Assembly (NCBI RefSeq): GCF_001625695.1
Contig: NZ_AUXY01000079.1
Span: forward strand, 39,984-103,983
Direction: 5' to 3'
Length of the DNA: 64,000 nucleotides
DNA from: Pseudoalteromonas luteoviolacea H33-S
GTDB taxonomy: Bacteria; Pseudomonadota; Gammaproteobacteria; Enterobacterales; Alteromonadaceae
The notes beneath the pieces were generated by a model. The model searched no databases. It worked only from the letters and a program-made list of their open reading frames with translations, and was not told the origin of the DNA. The number at the start of each line of letters is the position of its first letter. The first letter of the stretch is position 1. Below, in pieces: positions 36,110 to 46,197 of this stretch. Made by a program: the position numbers and the translations under genes.

Positions 36110-36535
36110 TTACGTTAATTTTCCTTTTCTCATAGGGGACTGATTAAACAGTCGTGACAGCCATTGAAACAGGCTCGGACGAGGGTCTAATTTCACAGCT
36201 AAATTAAAACTATACCCTTTTTTGTAGTGGGTTCTGATTACTTCACCTTCTAAATTGTGCTTTGAAATACTACGACGAAGCTCTGACACAGCGCGGTTTA
36301 TCGCGTTGTTATCAACGTATTCTTGTTGCCAAATTTCTCGACACAATTCATCGCGGCTAATCACGCGATCTCTGTGCTGAATAAAGTAAACTAACAGATC
36401 GTAGATCAGGGGTTCAACTTTAACCCTTTCACCGCAGAATGTTAACGAACGTTTCCTTTTATTCAGTGCATAATGACCAAATACCGCAAAGGTAAAGTCA
36501 GTATTTTCTTTATCACTTAAATTCATGATCAACAA
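36110..36535 (-). CDS. Winged-helix (CadC/ToxR-type) DNA-binding protein
   Basis: A protein of about 141 residues consisting of a single OmpR/CadC-type DNA-binding domain (FGHYALNKRKRSLTFCGERVKVEPLIYDLLVYFIQHRDRVISRDELCREIWQ-type, then RAVSELRRSISK and IRTHYKKGYSF) with a short basic tail and no membrane segment or receiver. It differs from full-length CadC regulators in lacking the sensor half. AAGGAAG suits the TTG start at 36535; an in-frame ATG lies at 36526. Confidence 0.75.
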   Translation of the reverse strand: MLIMNLSDKENTDFTFAVFGHYALNKRKRSLTFCGERVKVEPLIYDLLVYFIQHRDRVISRDELCREIWQQEYVDNNAINRAVSELRRSISKHNLEGEVIRTHYKKGYSFNLAVKLDPRPSLFQWLSRLFNQSPMRKGKLT

Positions 36536-36892
36536 TATACTTCCTTTATATATGACTTTAAAAGCACCTTTATTTTATCGTTCAAATCAGTATATTGGAA
36601 TGAATTACATCATATTTTCACATGACTTTTGTTAATAGAAACTTATTACCCAATTGAGTACAAAAGAAACAAAAAAGCTTAACAGTACACCTTCAATAAA
36701 CAAAATCTATACAAAAATAACACATATACGAACAAAAAACCCTCGCTTTATTTTGGAAAAATGCAGTTTATTCCGGTATTCATCACAGTCAATTATTTAG
36801 CTTTTTTTCGCTCGTATTAAGAAAATTCATGATGTAGTAATTTTTTATTAATTTTTGCCAAAAGGGCCTGTTTTTTGACCCTTTGTTCAAAC
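36536..36892. other. AT-rich intergenic region
   Basis: A 357-bp, strongly AT-rich spacer between two minus-strand genes. An AAAAGGGCC-TG-TTTTTTGACCC-like run near 36860-36885 may form a weak terminator for the DJ-1 gene. No gene was seen. Confidence 0.4.
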
Positions 36893-37999
36893 TTAAAAAG
36901 ATGCAATAAAAGATTTTATTTTTTGATTGTCTGGAAATTTTTTGATTCCTAAATCAAGCACTTTTGATGCGTTTTCAAATTGATTCAAACGTACATAAGC
37001 CTTTGCAAGTGTCATAATGATAATTGGGTGAATAAATTGGGGTAAGATATATTCTAATAACGCCGCACTAGCGCTAACTTGAAATTCACTCGTGGCATTA
37101 TTAATTTGCACAACACTTATCATTGCAAGCATCTTAAAATCATATATTTGTGGTTCCTTTTGCAGCTTATCAATCGCTAACTGCCTATCGTTCAAGAACA
37201 ATTCATACAATTTAACCGTGGCATCATCACGGTAATATTGCTCCGGTAATAACTTAACATCAAGTGCAGATACCATAGCTCGGGCAGTATCTACAGTAGA
37301 AAAAGGGTTTTGTCCGGTGATCACTCTACCGTCAACAGTCACTTGATTCAGCATGACTGAATCTTGTTCAAATATGCCGCCCCTTTCCACCAGTTTGTCT
37401 TGCAGTAAAAATGGAAAATCCTTTAACCATTTTGATCCAAAAGCCGACTCTTCTGCATTGGTAAACCCGTTGACGCGTTTACCTGAAACCAAATATTGAC
37501 CATCATTTAACTGCACATCGACTAATGCCGCTGGGCCGTGGCATACAGCCCCGACTACGCCCTCACCTTCATATATTTTTGCGATGACCTTTTTCAATGG
37601 TTTATGTTGATGCAAATCGAACATTGGGCCTTTACCACCGACAACGAATACACCATCAAACTGATTGGCATTAATTTCATCCAATTTATAAGTATTAGCT
37701 AAGGATGATAATGCAGCCTCATCTTTTAAAAACCTTTCATTATAAGGCGCTGATTTATCATAACTATCTGCAACCGGTTTACCACCTAGAGGTGAAGCCA
37801 AAGTAACCTCTATACCATGACGTTTAAATACATAATAGGCCTTAGTTAGCTCCCCAAACTCAAACCCAGGTTTAATCAAAGTTTGATTCTCATCCACTGC
37901 GCCGTAGCTGCTCAGTACCATCAATACCTGTCTCTGCTCATCAGCAAAAGCTATTGAACTGCACAGTGAAATACCTGCAAATAAGACAAAATTTTTCAT
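36893..37999 (-). CDS. Secreted DJ-1/PfpI-family protein with C-terminal TPR-like tail
   Basis: A 368-residue protein with a signal peptide (NFVLFAGISLCSSIAFADE). The DJ-1/PfpI amidotransferase-like domain spans about 25-235, with FELGE-type helix, GVFVVGGKGPMFD and the nucleophile elbow VGAVCHGPAAL (Cys). A C-terminal helical region (about 275-368) has a TPR-like ending ILPQFIHPIIIMTLAKAYVRLNQFENASKVLDLGIKKFPDN. The family includes chaperones, glyoxalase III and proteases. CCAAAGGAGAGTCGTT before ATG 37999 fixes the start. Confidence 0.85.
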   Translation of the reverse strand: MKNFVLFAGISLCSSIAFADEQRQVLMVLSSYGAVDENQTLIKPGFEFGELTKAYYVFKRHGIEVTLASPLGGKPVADSYDKSAPYNERFLKDEAALSSLANTYKLDEINANQFDGVFVVGGKGPMFDLHQHKPLKKVIAKIYEGEGVVGAVCHGPAALVDVQLNDGQYLVSGKRVNGFTNAEESAFGSKWLKDFPFLLQDKLVERGGIFEQDSVMLNQVTVDGRVITGQNPFSTVDTARAMVSALDVKLLPEQYYRDDATVKLYELFLNDRQLAIDKLQKEPQIYDFKMLAMISVVQINNATSEFQVSASAALLEYILPQFIHPIIIMTLAKAYVRLNQFENASKVLDLGIKKFPDNQKIKSFIASF

Positions 38000-38247
38000 A
38001 ACGACTCTCCTTTGGTTAGGAGTACTATAGTAGGGTGAGGAATGTGAAAGGCCCGTGAAGCCGATACGAATTGAAAGCTGAATCGATGAGAAAATTAGTA
38101 AAAACCAAATAATACCCAATTATTATCAGCTCATACTTTAGGAGTAAAATACTTCCCACGTGGGTCCGTGATTTATGCTATTAAAACTGAATTTTTTATA
38201 GGTTAGTATCGCAACGCACTTTTGCATCACAGTTAGGAATGGTCTTA

Positions 38248-38715
38248 ATGAAAAATTATAATAGTAATAATGGCAATATGGTTATTTCTGAACCGCTTTG
38301 GCAGTTATATCAAGATGTTTATTTTTACCCTTTCATGTCAACATCTCATTATGTAAATGGTGCCATCATCAGCTTATGGAATGAGCATGGTGACATTTTG
38401 AGCAGTTATAAAAATAAGAAAATCCAAAATAGAGCCATAAAATTAATTTCTCGTGTACCTGCTCCCATAAAATACCTTTATGGTGGCAACCACGATATGT
38501 CTTATCGCGAGTTGAGTATCTCTCTGAATATTTCTCTATCACTTGCTCAAAAATTATCACAACGTTTTAATCAGCGAGCTTTTTACTTCGTTGAAAATGA
38601 TAAGTTCACCTTATATAACAGTTTTAACCTAAAGCAATGCTATACATTTAAAGAGCCAATTGCGAAAAGAATGAAGCGAGTAAATTTACCAACTTTTAAT
38701 TCAGCTCAGCTCTAA
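38248..38715 (+). CDS. Hypothetical protein with possible helix-turn-helix
   Basis: A 155-residue protein I do not recognise. The N-terminal third is aromatic-rich (EPLWQLYQDVYFYPFMSTSHYVNG). A segment MSYRELSISLNISLSLAQKLSQRF (near 88-112) has the pattern of a helix-turn-helix, followed by a basic C-terminus. No signal peptide or membrane segment. AGGA lies 9 nt before ATG 38248; ATG 38239 is too close to it. Confidence 0.55.
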   Translation: MKNYNSNNGNMVISEPLWQLYQDVYFYPFMSTSHYVNGAIISLWNEHGDILSSYKNKKIQNRAIKLISRVPAPIKYLYGGNHDMSYRELSISLNISLSLAQKLSQRFNQRAFYFVENDKFTLYNSFNLKQCYTFKEPIAKRMKRVNLPTFNSAQL

Positions 38716-39013
38716 TCACATACCCATAAGTCAATTATTCTTGTTATAGCTACCTTTAAAATACGCGTTGTTATTCTTTGTTTTTATCACGTTCAACTTG
38801 AGTACCAAACTACACTATCACTTTCATTAGATGCTTTTATTGATTTAGAATAAGAAATATTATCTCAGCGCTTCTTTACAACTTGAAGAATCACACTAAA
38901 AATATGATTTCACTATTTTTGGTGGTACCCAAGTGTTTTAGATGAACATTCCCACCACTTAACCTGCATTTATTGACTAAACTAATTAGTAAACACTCAG
39001 CTAAGCAGTACCT
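38716..39013. other. Intergenic region with an 11-bp inverted repeat
   Basis: Contains CACTAAAAATA (38894-38904) facing TATTTTTGGTG (38914-38924), one mismatch and no T-run after it. It could be an operator for the hybrid kinase gene. Otherwise no structure. Confidence 0.35.
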
Positions 39014-41401
39014 ATGCGACTCAAAACTAGACTCCCCCTCGTATTAGCCATCACTGCTTTAGTCCCCATGCTTATCATTTTTTTCATCGCCATGATACAC
39101 AGCACACGCCAGGCAGGTGAGATGAGTATTCGAGCTGCACAATCTGAAGTACTTAATGCCGCCGCAATTTTCAATGCATACTTTTCACAGCGCAAATCAG
39201 AAATAGCGACCTTGGCCCGCCAACCTGTTTTGCAAACGATGAATTTTGACCAAATTAGACCCATTCTGCTCGCTGAAAAAAACGCACACAATGGAGTTTA
39301 TGAGAAGTTCATCCTTGGCAGGCAAGATGGTAGCTTTCACAACACTGAAGGGGGCAATCCACATCATGGCATGCGAAGAACCTTTGATGACAAAAATCCT
39401 AATGCAAAAGTTAAAACCATTATAAAAAGAGACTATTGGCAAAATACAATTAGCAATAACGTCGATGGGCTCCCTCTAGTTTACGTCTCAGAACCGATGA
39501 TTTCTTACACCACTGGCGTCAAACAAATAGTAGTCGCAGCTTCTATTTTAGGACAAGATAATCGGGTTACGGGGTTATTGGGTGGCAGTATTCCCTGGCG
39601 AGAAGTTGACCGTCTCGTTGACAATGTAAAGGGCCATGTTCTGGCACAATTTGGAGAGCAAGCCAAGTTAATGCTGGTTTCCAGTACCGGCGTATACATG
39701 TACCATTGGGATATGGACAAGACCATTCAATACAAACATATCGACGGCAAATATGTACTCAATGACATTGGCGAAAAAAGCAGTGTCATCACACGCATCA
39801 CCAAAGAGCAAGATCCGTCATTACAAAAATTGGGACTTAAAATGATCGCAGGGTTCGAAGGGCATGGGCAGTTTATGCTTGACCCGCACACACAAGCTTT
39901 TGTTTTTTACGCGCCCATTCTCGCATCCAACTATAGCCTAGCAGTCGTCTTACCAGAAAACGTTGTATTTGCCTCCGCCTATGCAATAAAAGAAAAGTTA
40001 ATTGTAATACTGACGCTGGCCACATTAGTCAGCATGTTAGTCTCTTGGTGGATTGCATATAGATTATATAGCCCTATCTCGCGGCTCACTTTTGCAGCTA
40101 ACTCTCTCGCAAAAGGGCAATATGATGTGCATTTAAAAGCAAAAGGGGATGATGAGATCTCTGAATTAAGTCGCACTTTTGAGGTCATGCGAAACACCAT
40201 TTATGCACGAGAAAGTGATCTAGAAAGCAGAGTAGAAAGACGTACACAAGCGCTTGAAAAAGCGATGCATGCTGCTGAAATGGCAGTTTCTGCCAAAAGC
40301 CGTTTTCTGGCCAATATGAGTCATGAAATTCGCACACCCATGAATGGCATATTAGGCACAATTCAGTTATTAGAGCAAGAAGCCAACTTTAGTAAAGAGC
40401 AAAAGCACCTATTAAAGCTTGCCAACGTATCGGGTAGTAACCTATTAACACTTATCAACGATATTCTCGATATTTCGAAATTAGAACAAGGTCAAATCAG
40501 TTTATACGAAGAACCATTCGAGCTTAAAAAAACCGTCGACCATTTACTTCATTTAACCCAATCCAGAGCGCGCTCAAAGCCAATAACAATGCTTTATACC
40601 ATAGTGCCAAACACACCATTAGAAATTGCCAGTGATAAACATAGACTGCAACAAGTCCTACTTAACCTGCTCAGTAATGCATATAAGTTTACGACGCAAG
40701 GGGAAGTTGCCTTATTTATTCAACTCAATCCTAAGAACAACGCGCAGCTACTATTCACAGTGAAAGACACCGGTATTGGGATTAAAGCGGAGCAGCAAGA
40801 AAAGATTTTTGACCCATTCTGTCAGGAAGATGACAGTACGACAAAGCGCTTTGGAGGCACTGGACTGGGCTTAAGTATTTGCCAACAACTCGTCACCCTT
40901 GCTGGCGGTACACTATCTTGTGAATCACGACCAGGCGAAGGCGCGACATTCACCTTTACTTGGCCGTACTCGCCTTGTTGCTTAATAGAATCAAGTGAGG
41001 GGGAACATACACAATGTGCTCGACTCAATGGCCATGTGTTACTGGCTGAAGATAACGCCATCAATCAAGTCGTGATCTGCGCTATGTTAGAAAAGCTTGG
41101 ACTGCGCGTTGATTTAGCAAAAGATGGTCAGCAGGTGCTAGAAAAAATAGAGCAAGATTATTTTGATTTAATCCTGATGGATGTTCATATGCCCAAAATG
41201 GATGGCATTGAAGCAACTAAACACATCAGAGCCCACCCCAAGTATAGTCAGATGGTGATCATCGCCATCACCGCGAACGTATTTTTAGAGGACATAGCGA
41301 CATACTATAGTGCAGGTATGGATGACTTTGTCGCCAAACCTGTCGAAATGACTAAGCTCGAATCAGTATTGAGTAAATGGTTAGGAATAAAAAACAGCTA
41401 A
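39014..41401 (+). CDS. Hybrid sensor histidine kinase (dCache - HAMP - HisKA - HATPase - REC)
   Basis: A 795-residue membrane kinase. TM1 is at 8-28, followed by a periplasmic double-Cache sensor (about 30-315; YVSEPMISYTTGVKQIVVAASI is typical), TM2 near 325-345, HAMP, and a coiled coil (ESDLESRVERRTQALEKAMHAA). HisKA has FLANMSHEIRTPMNG (His near 437). HATPase has NLLSNAYKFT, DTGIGI and RFGGTGLGLSICQQL. The C-terminal receiver has DLILMDVHMPKMDG (Asp near 721). No Hpt domain is present, so a separate phosphotransfer protein is expected. The 3' end overlaps the convergent cupin gene by 21 nt. Confidence 0.93.
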   Translation: MRLKTRLPLVLAITALVPMLIIFFIAMIHSTRQAGEMSIRAAQSEVLNAAAIFNAYFSQRKSEIATLARQPVLQTMNFDQIRPILLAEKNAHNGVYEKFILGRQDGSFHNTEGGNPHHGMRRTFDDKNPNAKVKTIIKRDYWQNTISNNVDGLPLVYVSEPMISYTTGVKQIVVAASILGQDNRVTGLLGGSIPWREVDRLVDNVKGHVLAQFGEQAKLMLVSSTGVYMYHWDMDKTIQYKHIDGKYVLNDIGEKSSVITRITKEQDPSLQKLGLKMIAGFEGHGQFMLDPHTQAFVFYAPILASNYSLAVVLPENVVFASAYAIKEKLIVILTLATLVSMLVSWWIAYRLYSPISRLTFAANSLAKGQYDVHLKAKGDDEISELSRTFEVMRNTIYARESDLESRVERRTQALEKAMHAAEMAVSAKSRFLANMSHEIRTPMNGILGTIQLLEQEANFSKEQKHLLKLANVSGSNLLTLINDILDISKLEQGQISLYEEPFELKKTVDHLLHLTQSRARSKPITMLYTIVPNTPLEIASDKHRLQQVLLNLLSNAYKFTTQGEVALFIQLNPKNNAQLLFTVKDTGIGIKAEQQEKIFDPFCQEDDSTTKRFGGTGLGLSICQQLVTLAGGTLSCESRPGEGATFTFTWPYSPCCLIESSEGEHTQCARLNGHVLLAEDNAINQVVICAMLEKLGLRVDLAKDGQQVLEKIEQDYFDLILMDVHMPKMDGIEATKHIRAHPKYSQMVIIAITANVFLEDIATYYSAGMDDFVAKPVEMTKLESVLSKWLGIKNS

Positions 41402-41707
41402 CCACACAGTCTCTTCATCCGGCTTGGTCCAACTGACTTTGTGTTTACAGTGTGCAGGAATATTAATATGTTCTCCAACACCGAGCTTTATTATCCGTCC
41501 GTCAGCAAAGGTTATCTCTCCCTCACCTTGCAATACAATGACCCATTCATGTTGTGCTTGATCATACCACCCTGTCTCTGGAGACGTATGGCCACGAGAT
41601 ATAATGCGCTCTATTTTCACTTCATCATTACCGGCAATAAGCTCAAAAAACTCATCCGATAAATCTTGTGGCCTCGCATCAAATACGCTTTTCTTAATTT
41701 CGCTCAT
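41381..41707 (-). CDS. Cupin-domain protein
   Basis: A 108-residue single cupin: GWYDQAQHEWVIVLQGEGEITFADGR (motif 1) and GEHINIPAHCKHKVSWTKPDEETVWLAVFY (motif 2), with metal-ligand His residues. This is the 'cupin in phosphomannose isomerase-like' small group of unknown substrate. ATG 41707 follows AGGTTTCCTTATGAGCG-type sequence with AAGG. A longer frame running into the tRNA-Ala gene is spurious. Convergent with the hybrid kinase gene, overlapping by 21 nt. Confidence 0.82.
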   Translation of the reverse strand: MSEIKKSVFDARPQDLSDEFFELIAGNDEVKIERIISRGHTSPETGWYDQAQHEWVIVLQGEGEITFADGRIIKLGVGEHINIPAHCKHKVSWTKPDEETVWLAVFYS

Positions 41708-41776
41708 AAGGAAACCTCTATACAGATTAACATAATCGTAAAAAATGAAGATAAGGTAAGTATTAGTAGAAGGACT

Positions 41777-41852
<76 letters not shown>

Positions 41853-42009
41853 AAGTTAGCGAGTAAGAGTTTATTATATCTTGTTAATTTGTAAAGCAGT
41901 TTTTTCCTAATAATCAAACTACCCAACAAACATCATTTCTCAATAAAGCAGCGACCAGCTATAAATTGGTCGCTCTAGTTACTGCTTAACCTTAGTGACA
42001 ACGGGAATT

Positions 42010-42537
42010 TTAGTTTGTTAATTTTTTTAATGCGCTTTCTAATGATGCAGTCAATTCATCATTAATCAGTGTATTTTTTTCCAAATCAAAGTTGTCAAAA
42101 AAGCTTGGAATAGACAAGTGCGCTTTTACATCTGCCGCAAAGTATGGGGCTGAATTAACAGCGGCATTTAAAACACTTTGTGCACCACCTGGGCCTGGTG
42201 ACGTCGCCAACAATAGCATAGGTGTGTTTTGATATACTTTCATATCAATGCGTGATACCCAGTCGAAGATATTTTTATACGCAGCTGTATATGAACCATT
42301 ATGTTCAGCAAATGAAATGACAATGGCATCTGCGCCGCCTACCTTATCGTAAAAGCGCTGAGCCTGCTCTGGGATACCATGCTCTTTTTCTCGATCAATG
42401 CTATAAATTGGCATTTCAAAGTCATTTAAATCTAAAATTTCTACTTCAGCTTGCTCAATGCGAGACGTGGCATATTTCACTAATGCGTTATTGATTGACT
42501 GACGACTGTTACTTGCTGCAAATGCTAATACTTTCAT
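42010..42537 (-). CDS. NADPH-dependent FMN reductase family protein
   Basis: A 175-residue flavodoxin-like oxidoreductase: VLAFAASNSRQSINNALVKYA (FMN phosphate loop), AEVEILDLNDFEMPIY, ADAIVISFAEHNGSYTAAYKNIFDWVSR and a LLATSPGPGGAQSVL segment. It belongs to the NADPH-dependent FMN/azoreductase-like (YieF/ChrR) family that reduces quinones, azo compounds or metals. GGAGCGCATC precedes ATG 42537. It is divergent from a LysR regulator, probably its controller. Confidence 0.88.
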   Translation of the reverse strand: MKVLAFAASNSRQSINNALVKYATSRIEQAEVEILDLNDFEMPIYSIDREKEHGIPEQAQRFYDKVGGADAIVISFAEHNGSYTAAYKNIFDWVSRIDMKVYQNTPMLLLATSPGPGGAQSVLNAAVNSAPYFAADVKAHLSIPSFFDNFDLEKNTLINDELTASLESALKKLTN

Positions 42538-42634
42538 GATGCGCTCCAAAATAGTTGCTTTATTTATCGTGATTAATGGCTCAACTTGATGACAAACAGT
42601 GTAGATTAAGTTTTAATAAACATTAATAGGGCAA

Positions 42635-43552
42635 ATGAAAAGTTACTATTTCCATATGAATCACAATCTATTTGAAGGGATCGAGGTGTTTGTCAAAGTT
42701 GTGCAATGCAATAGCTTTGCCGAAGCTGCACATCAACTCAGGCACTCCCCATCTCATATCAGTAAAGTCATTAATCGATTAGAAGCTCGACTTGGCATGC
42801 GACTATTAAATAGAACAACGCGTACGCTGGCGTTAACACCAGATGGTGAAGTCTATTTTCAGCATTGTGTGCAATTGATTTCAGATGCAGAACAAACAAT
42901 ACAGTTACTGACAAACGAAGAAAACAAACCAAAAGGCGTGCTAAAAATTAGTTGTCCGGTGGCGTTTAGTTTAGATTATGTCCGACCTGTCGCGGCTGAA
43001 TATTTAAAAAAATACCCAAATGTCACTATTGAGTGGGATATTAACGATCGCGCAGTTGATATCGTAGGCGATGGCTTTGACTTGGCACTTAGAGCCACTA
43101 CTAATTTGGAAGAATCTAGTTTGATCTGTAAGCGGATCTATAAGTGCAGAACACTCGTCGTTGCTAGCCCAAGTTATATTGAACAGTATGGCAGGCCACA
43201 TCACCCAAGGGAGTTAACTAAGCATCATTGTATTTGCTACAGCAACCTAAAAACCCCAGATCGTTGGGACTTTACAGAGCAATCGGGAAAATCATTCACC
43301 GTCGACGTGAGAAAACGCGTTAATTGTAACAACGGTAAAATGCAAGCCGCGCTTGCTATAGATGGGATTGGTATCACCAGATTACCTGAATTTTACTTAG
43401 CTGATGCGTTAAGGGCCAAGCAGCTAGAAATACTGTTTGAGTGTTATGAACAAAAACCGGTTGAAGTATATGTAATGTACCCAAGTAGAAAACACTTGTC
43501 CCCTAAAGTACGCTATTTTATTGACATGCTTGCACAGCAATTATCGCCCTAG
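42635..43552 (+). CDS. LysR-family transcriptional regulator
   Basis: A 305-residue LysR protein with an N-terminal HTH (FVKVVQCNSFAEAAHQLRHSPSHISKVINRLEARLGMRLLNRTTRTLALT) and an effector-binding domain with FDLALRATTNLEESSLICKRI, typical of the CrgA/AaeR-like group. The effector is unknown; it is divergent from the FMN reductase gene with a 97-bp spacer. TAGGGCAA precedes ATG 42635; ATG 42656 is an alternative. Confidence 0.9.
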   Translation: MKSYYFHMNHNLFEGIEVFVKVVQCNSFAEAAHQLRHSPSHISKVINRLEARLGMRLLNRTTRTLALTPDGEVYFQHCVQLISDAEQTIQLLTNEENKPKGVLKISCPVAFSLDYVRPVAAEYLKKYPNVTIEWDINDRAVDIVGDGFDLALRATTNLEESSLICKRIYKCRTLVVASPSYIEQYGRPHHPRELTKHHCICYSNLKTPDRWDFTEQSGKSFTVDVRKRVNCNNGKMQAALAIDGIGITRLPEFYLADALRAKQLEILFECYEQKPVEVYVMYPSRKHLSPKVRYFIDMLAQQLSP

Positions 43553-43562
43553 CAATCACACA

Positions 43563-44297
43563 CTAATTGGATATTGCACCATAACTTTGATAAATCGTCT
43601 CTATTTCTTTATTGTGCACCATGAATGAGAGCGCTTTATCAAGCTCCTTTTGCAATTGTTTTAAATGGGGTTGTAATCGCATATGCACAGGCAACTTACT
43701 GATTTCATATAGCGCTTTAAACTCCGCATATTCTGAATTGTGCTTTTGATAATACGCTGCCGTAGCATCACCTATCATCACACAGTCAATGCGCTTATGT
43801 GCAAGCTGAAACAGTAACTCTTTTTCTGATGTATTGTCATACACCATAATTTTTTCTGTACCAAAGTGTGATTCAAATGCGCCGTACCTATAACCACGTA
43901 CACGCCCAAATACCTTGCCATAAAACGCAGTAGGATCCTCAACAACAAGGGCATCTTTCCTACCTAAAACAACCTCACGAGAATACGCATAGGCGCGAGA
44001 ATAGATTGCAGATTTAACCCCATCATCTCTCCAGCTTGGGTTCACACCTGGTTCAATATCAATCTTACCTAAATCAAACTGCTTTTGCCCACGCGCAACT
44101 GACCAAGGTACCAACTCAAATGTATGCCCTGTTAACTCACTTAAGCGCGCAAATAAATCACTAAAAATACCGGATTGCCTGCCTTTTACGATGAAGTTAT
44201 ACGGCGGATTTGCACCATGATAGACCAAAACAGTGTAATGCTCAGCAATAGCGACTGAAGAAAATAACAATGCAAAAAAATACAGCAAGTAACGCAT
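43563..44297 (-). CDS. Periplasmic substrate-binding protein (SBP_bac_3-like)
   Basis: A 244-residue secreted protein (signal MRYLLYFFALLFSSVAIAE) with the amino-acid-binding periplasmic fold: NFIVKGRQSGIFSDLFARLSELTGHTFELVPW, then IDIEPGVNPSWRDDG and a HKRIDCVMIGDATAAYY segment. No transporter genes are adjacent. Such orphan proteins are common in Alteromonadales and may serve as sensors or stand-alone binding proteins. The ligand is unknown. Confidence 0.82.
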   Translation of the reverse strand: MRYLLYFFALLFSSVAIAEHYTVLVYHGANPPYNFIVKGRQSGIFSDLFARLSELTGHTFELVPWSVARGQKQFDLGKIDIEPGVNPSWRDDGVKSAIYSRAYAYSREVVLGRKDALVVEDPTAFYGKVFGRVRGYRYGAFESHFGTEKIMVYDNTSEKELLFQLAHKRIDCVMIGDATAAYYQKHNSEYAEFKALYEISKLPVHMRLQPHLKQLQKELDKALSFMVHNKEIETIYQSYGAISN

Positions 44298-44687
44298 GAT
44301 CTAGCCAAATTAACCTGTTAGTTATCAACTTAGCACAAATTTTACATAGATTATGAATTCGCACCTTTTTTGGGCAAAAAAAGAACTATTTCTTTCCTTA
44401 TTGGTAACACCACTATTTTTGGCACTAAATACAAAGAAACAATATTTCCATTTTTAAAATGAAATGACTAAATAATACCCATAAATTTCAATTTATAAAT
44501 TTTTTCTTCATTTTTTTGACTTTAATCATAAATATTATATTCATTTATTCGTTTAATAATTATGTACGAACGCAAGGTCTCTCACTTTGTAGTTTACGTT
44601 GTGAAGGAAACAACACGACAACAACTCCGTACATGAAATTTATTGCGAGCCAATTAGGCTCTTTATTCTCAAGAAAAGGAAAAAACT
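44298..44687. other. AT-rich intergenic region
   Basis: A 390-bp spacer between divergent genes, very AT-rich up to about 44560. The frame at 44516-44737 lacks a ribosome site and overlaps the real gene. AAGAAAAGGAAAAAACT before 44688 is the ribosome site. Confidence 0.4.
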
Positions 44688-45071
44688 ATGAAAACTGGCG
44701 TATTATTCTCACTAATTGCCGTTGCTGCCGCTGCTAACGTTTCAGCTGAAGAGCTGCCTGCTGATGCTGGTTATGCGAGTGTTCAAGAAGTGCTTGAATA
44801 TGGTCGTAAGTATCAAGCTATCAGAACACAGCTTAAAGAAGCAGGTTATCGCTTTCATAACTGTCACACTCAAGTAATCAATTACTTCGCGACACCAATG
44901 CAACCTGAATATCTTTATGCACAAACTGAATGCACTTACTCGACGCCAAGTGGTGGAAACTACTCTCTACAAACCGACTATGCAAAAGTCACGATTGATG
45001 TAAATTATAATCAAGAATTTGGTTTATATAGAGAAGGTGATGTGACAGTAAACTATATGACAGTTTACTAG
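44688..45071 (+). CDS. Small secreted protein of unknown function
   Basis: A 127-residue protein with a signal peptide (MKTGVLFSLIAVAAAANVSAEE, cleavage after VSA). The mature part has a helical start (SVQEVLEYGRKYQAIRTQLKEAG) and then strands rich in Tyr, Thr and Asn. Two Cys (HNCHT and TECTY) may form a disulfide. No family recognised. Confidence 0.7.
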   Translation: MKTGVLFSLIAVAAAANVSAEELPADAGYASVQEVLEYGRKYQAIRTQLKEAGYRFHNCHTQVINYFATPMQPEYLYAQTECTYSTPSGGNYSLQTDYAKVTIDVNYNQEFGLYREGDVTVNYMTVY

Positions 45072-45134
45072 TCATAAAAATACATAACAGCTATTAATAC
45101 CGGTTACAGTGGCTGTTATGGACCAAAAAATATT

Positions 45135-45158
45135 GGGGTGCCTTTCGGCACTCCTATA
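45135..45158 (+). terminator. Hairpin, possible terminator
   Basis: GGGGTGCC (45135-45142) pairs with GGCACTCC (45147-45154) around a TTTC loop. The + strand lacks a long T-run; on the minus strand it is followed by AATATTTTTTGG. It ends the unit at 44688 or an antisense transcript. Confidence 0.5.
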
Positions 45159-45359
45159 AAGATCGTCTTTATTATCCAATAGGCTCCTGTGCCTTATCTC
45201 AAAATTCTCTCCATAAATATATGCACTTAGTGCATAAAAGTATAAAATACAGCGCTATTATCTTTCTATAATAATATTCATAGCCTAGAAAGCACCTTGA
45301 GTAACATCAACTGTCTAGGATCAGGGAATGGAATTAAGGTAAAAATACACGGAGTTTCA

Positions 45360-46001
45360 ATGTGTAACGGAAAAACTGCACGCATATCTATATTAATCGC
45401 AGATGATCACCACCTGGTTAGGCAAGGACTGAGATCGCTGATAAATCAATCACAAAACCACTATCAAATAGACGACGTCGCAACAGGAGAGCAGGCGTGG
45501 CAGTTTATTTTTGAAAAAGAGCCTGATGTGGCCATATTAGATATCGCCATGGGGGAACTCAGTGGTATACAGGTATGTGAGCGCGTCAAACAAAGAAACC
45601 TAAAGACTCGTATCATTTTTCTCAGTATGCATGAGGACCTCAAGATTGTTGACCGCGCATTTGAAATAGGGGCTGATGGCTACTTGTCAAAAAGTGAGGC
45701 TTTTGACACACTTAACCAAGCCTTAAAGCATGTCGCTACTGGCAAGACTTTTATTAGCCCAAGTCTCGAGGCTAAGCTAGAACACTACCAAGCCGAAAAA
45801 CAACAAAATATTCTAACCACAAGAGAAAAACAAATTATTAGCTATATAACTCTTGGCCATACTAATAGGCAAATTGCCGACATACTATGCATATCTGCCA
45901 AAACAGTTGATAACCACAGAACGAAAGCAATGAAAAAAATAGGGGTCAAAAAAGCAGCTGAATTAGTCGCGTATGCCATCAAAGAAAGGCTTGAAATATA
46001 A
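45360..46001 (+). CDS. NarL/LuxR-type response regulator
   Basis: A 213-residue regulator. The receiver has ISILIADDHHLVRQGL, phospho-Asp in DVAILDIAMGELSG, and a Lys in GYLSKSEAFDTL. The C-terminal LuxR HTH has LTTREKQIISYITLGHTNRQIADILCISAKTVDNHRTKAMKKIGV. No kinase gene is adjacent. GGAGTTTCA before ATG 45360 supports this start; the longer TTG-started frame is unlikely. Confidence 0.9.
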   Translation: MCNGKTARISILIADDHHLVRQGLRSLINQSQNHYQIDDVATGEQAWQFIFEKEPDVAILDIAMGELSGIQVCERVKQRNLKTRIIFLSMHEDLKIVDRAFEIGADGYLSKSEAFDTLNQALKHVATGKTFISPSLEAKLEHYQAEKQQNILTTREKQIISYITLGHTNRQIADILCISAKTVDNHRTKAMKKIGVKKAAELVAYAIKERLEI

Positions 46002-46197
46002 AATTCAAAATCTTTTAGTACAATTAGGGTAAACACCCTATTTATAATTTAACGGTTAAGTACTAATTTACCCATCTCAACAAAACAAGCATCAATGCGA
46101 GCCCTGTAAGATGGAACTTTAAAATTGTCTGACACGCAATAGCTTAAAGTCAAAATTAAGAGTTGCCTAAATAACCTTGGATAAAATGGACTATCTA